A stretch of DNA of 64,000 nucleotides from Phragmites australis (taxonomy: Eukaryota; Streptophyta; Magnoliopsida; Poales; Poaceae): the NCBI RefSeq assembly GCF_958298935.1, contig NC_084941.1, positions 15,350,001 to 15,414,000 of the forward strand, read 5' to 3'. Of the stretch, positions 55,654 through 64,000 are shown in pieces (the stretch's first letter is position 1; each line of letters starts with the position of its first letter). The notes below the pieces were generated by a model that was given only the letters and a program-made list of their open reading frames with translations, was not told where the DNA came from and made no database searches. The position numbers were made by a program, and so were the translations under genes.

Positions 55654-56579
55654 TGATGTGCATTTGCCTGATCTTCCGAAGGTAGTATGATAAGTCGATT
55701 GATGGAGTTTCGACGTTGAAGACCTTCAGGCTCCATCTAGGACAGATCGAGAACCCTCACAACCACTACACCAATACTCCATGGTTATCAACCATGCTAA
55801 GACGTGGTTGGCCTCACCAAGAAAGCTTTTCATGCAAGAAAATCAAGAACACAAGCAAGAACAGGTAGATGCAATCTGAATATTGCTGATTACGAATGAA
55901 GCACTCGAATTGGGGTTCAACAAACTGATAAACGACAAAATTGTCTAAAATAGAATAATCTAAGCTAAACCTAGGCCTAAACTATGATGGCTACCGTGTA
56001 GATATAGGGGAACATGAGGAGGTAAACCTAGGGTTGTGCAGCTATGGGAAGAGAGGCATGCACAACCTGGACTCCAACTCCGACACGATTATAAGACCTG
56101 ATAAGGTCTGAAATGGTGATGCAACACATTATTCATTTGACCCTGACTATACTATAAGGAATATTTGTTCGAGCTCATATGCATTGGAAAGGCATCATCG
56201 TAGGCTTTCCAGAATGTCCAAGATCACCTAAAATGGAGTTCGAATGAGAGAGTTATGGCCGTTTTACTGATGTGTTGTCCTAAGACTCGACCACGACCAT
56301 GACCACGACTTCGACCATAACTAGAGCTCAGCCTCGAGTCCGAGTAGACTTGGCCCTCGAGGGTTGCTGTCCGGGTAAGGTTGTCGTGCTTCTCCCACAT
56401 TCCTAAGAAATAAAACATCATAATAATTTAGTAGTAATACATCCAAGGAAGCATGGACAGCAAGGAACAAGTTCACATGGTGGTTTAACTATCACGCACG
56501 TGCTCTTGTAATTGGACCTTGTATGATTTGAGAAATATTAATGGTATTGATCGTATCTGAAGGAGCCATGGGCTCATCA
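55654..56579 (-). repeat. 5' LTR of copia-like element
   Basis: 926 bp from TGATGTGC to CTCATCA; homologous to solo LTRs 12449-13355 and 33469-34378 (shared blocks GATCTTCCGA, AGTCGATTGATGGAGTTTC, AACACAAGCAAGAAC). It has a weak minus-strand TATA-like CTATATCTAC near 55999-56008. The copia label is inferred from the primer site and LTR size; no pol is present to confirm it. Confidence 0.85.
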
Positions 56580-56726
56580 GGAAGCAGATGGGAAACCATG
56601 CAAAAGGTGGCTCCTCCAACCCAAGCCAATTGTTGGTAGGAGATGATGTTGTAATTTATTTGTTGGTGATCACAAAAATCTTCTAGATATTATGAATTTG
56701 AATTTACAATAATGATATAATTCTAG

Positions 56727-59700
56727 ATGGACAGAAGACGGATGTATGATGCGTGCCGTGTGAGCGCAGAGTACAAGAACGGCATGGATTGTTTCCTAGT
56801 ATAAGTTGCGGTGCACAAGTCAAATATAGAGTCTGAATACATGTATTGAATGTGTGTCGATTGTGAGAATAAGAAGTAGTTTTTCACCACCCAAATGGTA
56901 CATTCCCACTTGAGTCAAAGGGGATTTATGCCTGGCTATACTCATTGGACCAAGCACGGTAAAACTGAGATCGTACAGGAAGGGCAATACATTGGTAAAT
57001 AAGACGAAGACTTCTGCACCAATATGACGCCTAATGAATAAACCAATATGCCACCTACCGGAGATACGTTGGTCGATGATGATCTAGAGGAGATGTTGGC
57101 CAACATCGACACCAACGCCAATGATCTGGAGAAGATTTACGTGATGGGGAGAGGAGCTTCACGAATGAAGAGAATTTCAAAAGTTCCAGCATATGGTAGA
57201 GGACTCTAAAACACCATTGTTCCCGGGCTGCGAGAAGGAGCACACAAAGTTGCGTACCGTTCTTTCACTGCTACAATTGAAGGCAAGCAACAGGGGGTCT
57301 GATACAAGCTTCACAGAGTTGTTACTATTCTTGTAGAAACTGCTTCCAAAGGTAAATATGCTGCCAAAAAAAACATACCAAGCCAAGAAGGTTGTGTGCC
57401 CATTGGGGTTGGAAGTGCAGAAAATACATGCATGTCCAAACGATTGCATGTTGTATCACAGAGAGCATGTAGATTTGGAAACATGTCCCGTGTGTGGTGC
57501 ATCATGGTTCAAGCGGAACCATGATGATATTGATGGTGAAGGAAAGAATAAAAAGCCTCACGTCAAGGTCATGTGGTATTTTCCTATAATCCCTTGTTTG
57601 GAGCATTTATTCGCGACAAAAGGCATGCCGAATTGATGCGGTGGCATGCCAAGGAGTGCAAGGATGGTGGAATGCTAAGACACCCTACTGATTATATGCA
57701 GTGGAGAAAAATCAATAGAAAATACAAGGAGCCATTTGCAGAAGATGTGAGGAATATAAAATTTGTGTTGAGTACGGATGGAATGAATCCATTTTGCAAC
57801 ATGAGTAGTAGTCATAGCACTTGGCATGTGACTCTATGTATCTACAACCTTCCTCCTTGGTTGTGTATGAAGTAGAAGTACATTATGATGCTAGTGCTGA
57901 TACCATGGCCAAGGCAGCCTGGTAACGATATCGATGTATACTGAAATCATTAATGGAAGATCTTGTAATACTCTGGAATGATGATGTGCAGGTATTGGAT
58001 GCATACAAATGAGAGAACTTAGCAATGTTGTTCATAACAATCTAGGATTGGCCAGCCCTTGGAAACCTATCGGACCAGACTGTCAAAGGCTAAAGTGCAT
58101 GAGTGTATTGTTTGGAAGACCTATCGGGCTAGACTGTCAAAGGCTAAAGTGCATGCGTGTATTGTTTGGAAGAAATAGAGAGCTTGTGGCTAAAGAATAG
58201 CCAAAAAATGTTGTACCTTAGTCATTGTATATTTTTTTGCAAGGATCACCTGTACCGCAGCAACAAGAAAGCTTTTGATGGGAAAGTTGTGACTCGATCA
58301 CCTCCTAACCATCGCACTGGGAGATAGGTATATGAGATGGTAAAGAGACTTAGGGTTTTCCTTGGAAAGGGACACGGGAGTACACTGGTTCCGAAATCTA
58401 ATCTTAGAGCTCCTATGTTCAAAAAGAAATCTGTTTTTTATGACTTACCTTATTGGCCGGATTTGGTGGTTCGACATGCAATTGATGTCACGCACATTGA
58501 GAAGAATGTGTGTCATAGCTTGATTGGTACATTACTAGACATACCTGGCAAAACAAAGGATACACTCCAAGCATGGAAGGACCTAAAATGTTTGAAACTT
58601 AGACAGGATCTACATCCCGAAGATATGGAAGAAGGCCACAAATATCTTGGTCCCGCTAGCTACAGTGTGAGCAAGGAAGAGAAAATTGCAATGTGCAAGT
58701 GCTTGCTTGGAATCAAAGTTCCATCTGGTTGCTCCACCAATATAAAGAGACTAGTAAACATGAAATATTTGAAATTAAGTGGCATGAAGTCTCATGATTG
58801 TCATGTGATGATGACACAGATGCTTCCAATTGCAATTAGAGATATTCTGTCACCGAAGGTCTGGAACCCAATCATAAAGCTATGTTCATTCTTCAACACG
58901 ATATCACAGAAGGCCATCAATCCGATCAAGCTAGATAACCTGTAAGAAGATGTGGTCGAGACTCTATCCCAGCTTGAGGCATTGTTCCCTCCATCGTTTT
59001 TTGATATCATGGTGCATCTCATTGGTCACATTGTGATAGAGATATGGATTCTTTGCCCGTGTTTCTACATCAGGTGTACCCATTCGAGAGTTCTGAAGAA
59101 ATATGTTCGTAACCAAAATCGGCCAAAAGGCTGCATGGCTGAAGGCTAGGGAACCAAGGAGGTCATCGTCGACTACATGAATCTCAAATTGATTTGTGTG
59201 CATGTATCTCACCATGAGGGGAAGCTACAGGTGAAAGTGACGATAGGTGCAAACTCATTCCGCACTAACAACACCGATTCATTCACGCAAGCACATTTCT
59301 TAGTTATGCAACAATCAATTGTAGTGGACCCATATGTCGAAGAACACCAAAAGATGCTACGCATCAGAAACCCAGGGAAGTCCGATGCTTGGATAGCGTG
59401 AGAGCACCGAGATCATTTTGGTGCCTGGATATGTAGACAAGTGATGCATAAGAAGGATATGACATAAATGGCTATACATTTTACATGAGAGCTTAAGATA
59501 ATAAGAGCGCTAACCAAAATAGCGGTGTTCGTATCAATGCCTACAACTGCAATGGAAATAGGGATACGTACTACGGATTCGTAGAGGAGATATTGGAGCT
59601 CGACTATGAAGTGTTGGAGTTCCTCTTTTCCGATGCCAATGGGTCACACTCCCATGGGGCATGAAGATCGATAAGTACATCATGACTACAGTACACTAAA

Positions 59701-59940
59701 ACTCATTGGATATAGAGAAGAACCATTCATACTTGCGAATGATGTTATGCAAGTCTTCTATGTAACGGACCTGGACCTGGCTAACAAGGAGGAGCGCCAC
59801 GTGGTTCTTCAAGGAAAATGAAGGATTGACGGAGTGAAGAATGTTGTTGATGAGGAAGACTACAATCAATTCGACACACTACCTCCTTTTAGAGAGGACG
59901 TTGACCTAGGTCCCGTGCACCCCACCACCTAGACCCTTGC
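56727..59940 (+). pseudogene. CACTA-2 TNP2-type transposase
   Basis: Plus strand from ATG at 56727: transposase-associated domain (MDRRRMYDACRVSAEYKNGM, CMCVDCENKK, MPGYTHWTKHGKTE; to about 56960); acidic linker (DDDLEEMLANIDTNANDLEK); TNP2 domain from 57340: YQAKKVVCPLGLEVQKIHAC, CPVCGASWFKRNHDD, then shifted frames with VLSTDGMNPFCNMSSSHSTW and IYNLPPWLCMK (57875), and DVTHIEKNVCHSLIGTLLDI (58480-58545). DUF4218-like block: SQLEALFPPSFFDIMVHLIG, RNQNRPKGCMAEG (58960-59145). DUF4216-like block: NRDTYYGFVEEILELDY (59560-59605). Tail near 59850: VVDEEDYNQFDTLPPFREDV. About ten stops or frameshifts. No TIRs were found at either side. Confidence 0.88.
58066..58173 (+). repeat. 54-bp tandem duplication inside CACTA-2 TNP2
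   Basis: Units 58066-58119 and 58120-58173 begin CCTATCGG(A/G)C(C/T)AGACTG and differ at about three bases. The length is 18 codons, so the frame is kept. It repeats the block that encodes ACVYCLE, part of the Cys-x2-Cys strand of TNP2. Confidence 0.9.
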
Positions 59941-60611
59941 CGTCTTGCAGGTACCAGCCACTCTAAATCAAATACTAACCTTCTTACCTCACCTCCTTGT
60001 CTCCTAGCTAGTGTAATGGAGACAAGTGGCATATAATCCTTAGTTGAAATTCAGGCATTAATTTTTTTATCAATTCTTTAAAAAAGATTTTATTTGTGTT
60101 ATGTAGTAGTAGTATTAAGTCTGTAAATGTTTTTGCTGGCCTTGTTATCAAGGTTAAATTGGTGCTTGCCTTGGGATTGTACACTTGAAGTGGGGTAAAT
60201 ATGGGTGCATTGTTCACTGCTGCTAAGCTTGTGAAGGTCTTTTTCTCATTACATAACCGTTCACCATCGTACAATCTTTTGAATATGGGAAGCATGCTGC
60301 AGCAAAGGGCTGGAGGTGTTTTTTGGGGTTGACCAAGGTGCATGTAAGAAACTAATTGAATAAAAGGTCGTCTCACTTAACAGATATGATGATTGTATCT
60401 CGCATGGTCATGTAGGGATCTCATTGCTACAACTCTTTAGAAAAGTAGTGAATGACACTAGATAGGTAATTGAACTTGAGGTTGTTCTTTTACTGCAGTG
60501 AGAGATATGAATGAAGTTGCAAAGTTTAATTTGATGGTTTGCATAAAATGTACAAATCATGATCCTTTTAGTGAAAGGTAGATGAAGAAATGAGTGATAG
60601 AAGTAGCAAAT
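59941..60611. other. Stretch between CACTA-2 and T4, no supported gene
   Basis: A 122-codon minus-strand frame (60008-60376) has no recognised domain and lies in AT-rich sequence. It may be the 3' part of CACTA-2. No terminal repeat seen. Confidence 0.35.
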
Positions 60612-60780
60612 TGTTGGGGATCATCCCCTGCCGTCCCCGCACCAAAGGGCAACTACGAAGTTAGTTGGAGTTGGAGTCGCTGCGAGGCAACTGCCGTGTC
60701 GGCAGAATCTTCCACGACCGGTCCGGCGAAGGCGAAGACTGGTCTGCCCCGATTGCCAGGCGAAGCTCCAGTCCGTGTTC

Positions 60781-60912
60781 CAGGCCTTCGTCTGGAGGCG
60801 GCGAAGGCAGGACCAGGCCTTTGTCTGGAGGTGGCGAAGACGGGACCAGTCCTTCGCCTGGTGGTGGCGAAGACAGGATCAGGGCTTCGCTCGGAGACGG
60901 TGAAGGCAGCTC
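60781..60912 (+). repeat. Four 33-bp tandem repeats in T4 LTR
   Basis: Units at 60781, 60814, 60847 and 60880, each beginning CAGGCCTTCG or CAGTCCTTCG and containing CTGGAGG(C/T)GGCGAAG. Spacing is exactly 33 bp. Confidence 0.88.
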
Positions 60913-61107
60913 TTCAAAAGGCTGGGCGGAGAGGGCTTCGACACCCTTAGGTTGAGAAATAGCTGGATATTGGGCCCAACTGTCATGGGTACTGTTGTGG
61001 TTATGGGACCATGCTTAATTGTACCATATTGCCCCCGAATATTCCGGGGATGTAGCAGGTTAGGGGGTAATAAGTGTAAACTGGGCCCGTGATCGCCGAG
61101 TACAGGC

Positions 61108-61115
61108 TATAAATA
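61108..61115 (+). promoter_or_regulatory. Putative TATA box of T4 LTR
   Basis: TATAAATA in the context GGCTATAAATAGAGCC, 122 bp before the LTR end; a strong match to plant core promoters. Confidence 0.72.
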
Positions 61116-61239
61116 GAGCCACAGTGTAAACATGAACAGGACTCCAAGACTGTTCATCTTCCAGTACACGTCACATAAAGAGCCTTTGCCAGTTCTACCC
61201 CCGAAGGCCCATCTTGTCGGGGACTTCGATCCCAACAGT

Positions 61240-61255
61240 TGGCGCCGTCCGCGGG
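61240..61255 (+). other. T4 primer binding site
   Basis: TGGCGCCGTCCGCGGG directly after the LTR (two-base gap). TGGCGCC(A/G)-type sites are typical of Tat elements. Confidence 0.72.
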
Positions 61256-61272
61256 ATCGAACCCACGAAGGC

Positions 61273-62762
61273 ATGCCACCCAAAAAGAAAGCGAAGCCAC
61301 CTGGAGAAGCGGAGGAGCTGCTAGAACTACCAGCGACAGTCGGACCTTCGGCCGATCGAACAGCCCCGGTGGTACCAGAATCAGGAAATTCCTCAACCGG
61401 GAGGGCTTCGGCCGCACACCACCAGAATTGCGAAGTGGACACAGCGCAACAACAAACTGCCGATGGCCGACATGATGACACACTACGAGCGGACGAGGAG
61501 CAAATGCCGATCATGGAGCCCATAGACTGCATTCGCTTCGATGTTCCGGAAAAACAAGGCGACAGAGAGCGAAGCGAAGAATGGGAGGACCTGGGCGACT
61601 TCGCCGACTTGGAACATGATGAAGAGACAAACGAAGAACGAAATGCCAGGTTAGAAGCTGAGGAATTGGAAAGATAGATTGCGCACAAAAAGCGCATGTT
61701 GGACGGCCTAGCAGCATCCCGGAAAGCTGCGGAGTACCGCCGTCGGGCGGAGGAAGCAAGAAAGACGTTGGAAGGCTCCAGGAGGAAATCGATATACTAC
61801 AAACAGAAGGCATGTCTCGCCGACCAACACCACCAAGAGATTACATGCGGGCTTCGCAAGAAGTTCGGCGAAGATCTTCCACAGGAGACCCTGAATCACC
61901 CCTCGCAATGGACCTACAAAATCAACCATGGCCGGTGGGATTCAAGATGCCCAGGGTGGTTATGTTCGATGGAGAGTCGGATCCGAAGGAATTTGTCATG
62001 AGCTTCGAGGCAGCCATGGAGTCAGTTGGAGGTGACGGTATAACTTTGGCGAAGGCCTTTGTTTTGGCAATCAGGGGAATAGCAAGGTCGTGGTACTCCG
62101 CCCTACCCCCGGGGTCTATACATTCCTGGGAGCAGCTGCGGGCTGCCCTATACAGCAACTTCCAAGGAAACCGAGCAGACAATGTTACCGCAACTGACCT
62201 CTTCGCCCTGAAGCAACAACCGACAGAAACTTTGCAAAGCTACATGCGCCGATTCGTTCACATACGATGTCAGGCGAAGGGATTGAGCGAAGATACCATC
62301 ATCGATGCTGCAATTCAGGGAATCAGAGGGGGCCTTTTGGCAGCGAAGCTCACTAGAAAAAGACCCGCAAGCGTTCAAGAGCTATTGAACAAGATGGAAG
62401 AATACTCAAGATCTGAATTAGATCATCTACGAAGGAAAAACGAGTTTACTGCCTCAGGAGCAAAACATGCACCAAATAAGGAGACAGTTCCAGGCAATCC
62501 AAGAGACAGACCTTAGCGACAAAGAAAACCCAAAGGTCCAAATTATCCACAGCAAAAAGAAATCAACCAGATCAACCCTGGCCCGCCCGAAGCAGTCCAA
62601 AGTTCATGCGAAGCCTACAGTTCATCCAATAGAGGGGGCCGAACGGGCAGGGGAAGAGGTCGCGGAGGTAGAGGAGGTCGACCTTCGCATGACCCAGCAA
62701 ACTTTTACTGCGAGCTGCACGGTGAAGGAGCAGGCCACCGTACTAAACATTGTCCACAAGTC
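61273..62762 (+). pseudogene. T4 gag
   Basis: Likely start MPPKKKAKPPGEAEELLELP at 61273, chosen because it is the first good ATG about 20 bp after the primer site; the longer frame from 61132 would begin inside the LTR. An acidic region (EEWEDLGDFADLEHDEETNE) ends at a TAG (61675), the same frame goes on (IAHKKRMLDGLAASRKAAEY), and a frameshift near 61790 leads into the gag core: KMPRVVMFDGESDPKEFVMS, ALPPGSIHSWEQLRAALYSN, LQSYMRRFVHIRCQAKGLSE (to about 62400). A TAG at 62514 precedes an Arg/Gly-rich tract ([12 protein letters not shown]) and a zinc knuckle [16 protein letters not shown] (near 62710-62757). It joins the protease frame directly. Confidence 0.87.
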
Positions 62763-63890
62763 GTGGCAATGAAGCAAGGTTTAGCTAAGCAGACAGCAGA
62801 AAATGAACAAGCGGTTCACCACACTACAGGCTTCGCAAGAAGCGAAGGTTGGCAGAACCACAATCAAAGTATGATGTTTCCAAACCAATGGCATCAAGTT
62901 CCAGCACCACAATTTGCACCCGCACCACCAATCCAATTTGATCAAAACAGACAATTGAACATTCGGGGTGATCTACCCCCGCCTCCGCCAAGGCCAGCAA
63001 TCGAACCACCACCAGAAAGTAGTAAATCAGTCAACACATTGACCAATGGGTACAATGTGGTGCTGGCTATCTTAGGGGGGTCCAACCAGCAAACGGAATC
63101 CGAAAGACAGCGAAAAGAATACGTAGGAAGGGTCAACCACGTCGGAGTAGGACCAACATACATCAATTCAAGATGGTCTAACATCCCCACTACATTCTCG
63201 CAAGAGGACATGAGGGTATTAGATTATCCGCACACAGATGCCCTAGTAATTACTGCGAACATTTCGGGGAGCGAAGTATACAAGATATTGATCGATGGAG
63301 GAAGTTCTGCAGACATTATCTTCGCCGATGCCTTCGATAAGATGGGGCTGCGAAGGGATGACTTGAAACAAGCTGGGTCGCCGCTGCTGGGCTTCGGCGG
63401 AAGCACAATCAATGCCTTGGGAAAATTAACAATCCCAGTATCATTCGGCGAACAGACAAACTTCCGCACAGAGGAAATCACCTTCGACGTGGTGGATATT
63501 AATTACCCATACAATGCGATATTTGGAAGAGGGTTCCTCAATAAATTCGGAGCAATCCCACACCACGCTTATTTGTGCATGAAGATGCCTGGACCAGAAG
63601 GAGTCATAAAGGTCCTCGGAGATCAGCGAGTTGCTAGGCGGATCGAAGTAGGCATAGCCCCAGGGAGAAGAAATGTCCACAACATCGAAGACCCTTCGAC
63701 GGGGGCCGAAGAAGGGCAAAACACGAACATCGTAGAGAAATGCACGAAGGCTGCACCAGAAGGACCTACCAGAGTAGTACTGCTAAATCATGAAGAAGAT
63801 TACGATAGGGGCAGAGGCCCTGGAAGAAGATCAGCAACAACTTGTCATGTTCCTTCGCACAAACAGCGACGTATTCGCATGGTCCCCTAG
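62763..63890 (+). pseudogene. T4 aspartic protease segment
   Basis: Continues the gag frame without a stop. After a Pro/Gln-rich linker ([20 protein letters not shown]) and [20 protein letters not shown], the protease active site is [20 protein letters not shown] (near 63270-63330), followed by [40 protein letters not shown] and [20 protein letters not shown]. Typical Tat IDGGSS retropepsin, apparently intact. The frame diverges from RT near 63795, after VVLLNHEE, so its remaining ~30 codons are out of frame. Confidence 0.87.
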
Positions 63891-64000
63891 GGACCTGCAA
63901 GGAGTAAGTCAAAACATCATTCAGCACAAGTTAAATGTGGACCCCGGAGCGAAGCCAAGGAAACAGAAGCTCAGAAAGGCTTCGGGAGAAAGAGAGGAAG
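63790..64000 (+). pseudogene. T4 reverse transcriptase start
   Basis: In the next frame: [60 protein letters not shown], the usual entry to Tat RT. A one-base frameshift relative to the protease frame is needed near 63795. Cut by the window edge. Confidence 0.85.

Larger units (their letters stand above)
60612..61237 (+). repeat. T4 5' LTR
   Basis: 626 bp from TGTTGGGGATC to GATCCCAACA, with nine to ten bases of terminal inverted repeat. Followed at once by the primer site. Contains a 4 x 33-bp array and a TATA box. Confidence 0.85.
60612..64000 (+). mobile_element. T4: Tat-lineage Ty3/gypsy element, 5' part, runs off the window
   Basis: 5' LTR (60612-61237), TGGCGCC primer site, gag, protease and the start of RT on the plus strand. 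Only a few stops or frameshifts in about 2.7 kb make it the least decayed element here. The other LTR is outside, so target duplication cannot be tested. Confidence 0.88.

Noticed and set aside
60008..60376. 122-codon minus-strand frame
   Set aside because: No domain, and located in AT-rich DNA between elements; length is compatible with chance.

Overview
The window looks like a heterochromatic, transposon-packed stretch of a grass (Poaceae) nuclear genome. Every recognisable coding remnant belongs to a plant transposable element: Ty3/gypsy retrotransposons of the Tat and Tekay/Del (chromodomain) lineages, LTRs of a copia-like family, and two CACTA (En/Spm) DNA transposons. I see no host gene, rRNA, tRNA or CRISPR. 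Nearly all open frames are broken by stops or frameshifts. The assignment to grasses is inference from the element types.

Layout. (1) 1-13942: element T2 (Tat, minus strand; its distal end lies left of the window) holds a second Tat element, T1 (128-7950), inserted in its archaeal-type RNase H. T2's own LTR (11840-13942) holds a 907-bp solo LTR with a perfect 5-bp target duplication. (2) 13943-27975: an older Tat element, T3 (plus strand). Its first LTR received T2 at 13942 and a Tekay/Del element, D1, at 14148. T3 pol runs about 19060-22090, and its last LTR holds a solo Tekay-type LTR (23803-27482). (3) 27976-36165: CACTA-1 on the minus strand: a TNP2 transposase (31353-34530, split by another solo LTR at 33469-34378) and a second gene carrying a C48/Ulp1-like peptidase remnant. 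(4) 36166-37856: an orphan CACTA terminus and an LTR-like segment. (5) 37857-55002: compound Tekay/Del array on the minus strand, ordered LTR - internal - LTR - internal - truncated LTR, the two internals sharing the middle LTR. (6) 55003-56579: 5' end of a copia-like element (LTR plus initiator-Met primer site) of the same family as the two solo LTRs. (7) 56727-about 59940: CACTA-2, plus strand, TNP2. (8) 60612-64000: Tat element T4, plus strand, the best preserved element here, running off the right edge.

The elements do not work together as a pathway. The window records insertion order: T3 is older than T2, T2 is older than T1; D1 and the solo LTRs are later than their hosts. Illegitimate recombination has left an integrase-less T1, a Tekay-gag/Tat-pol chimera near 19045, a zinc-knuckle/LTR fusion at 52518 and the shared-LTR tandem. 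The more unusual signals are a six-unit hairpin array in both T1 LTRs, an unusual duplicated-flank junction at 1606-1634, a coiled-coil leader gene between the 5' LTR and gag of the Tekay element, the C48-like peptidase gene of CACTA-1, and catalytic Asp-to-Asn losses that fit CpG deamination. I found no convincing new cellular system.
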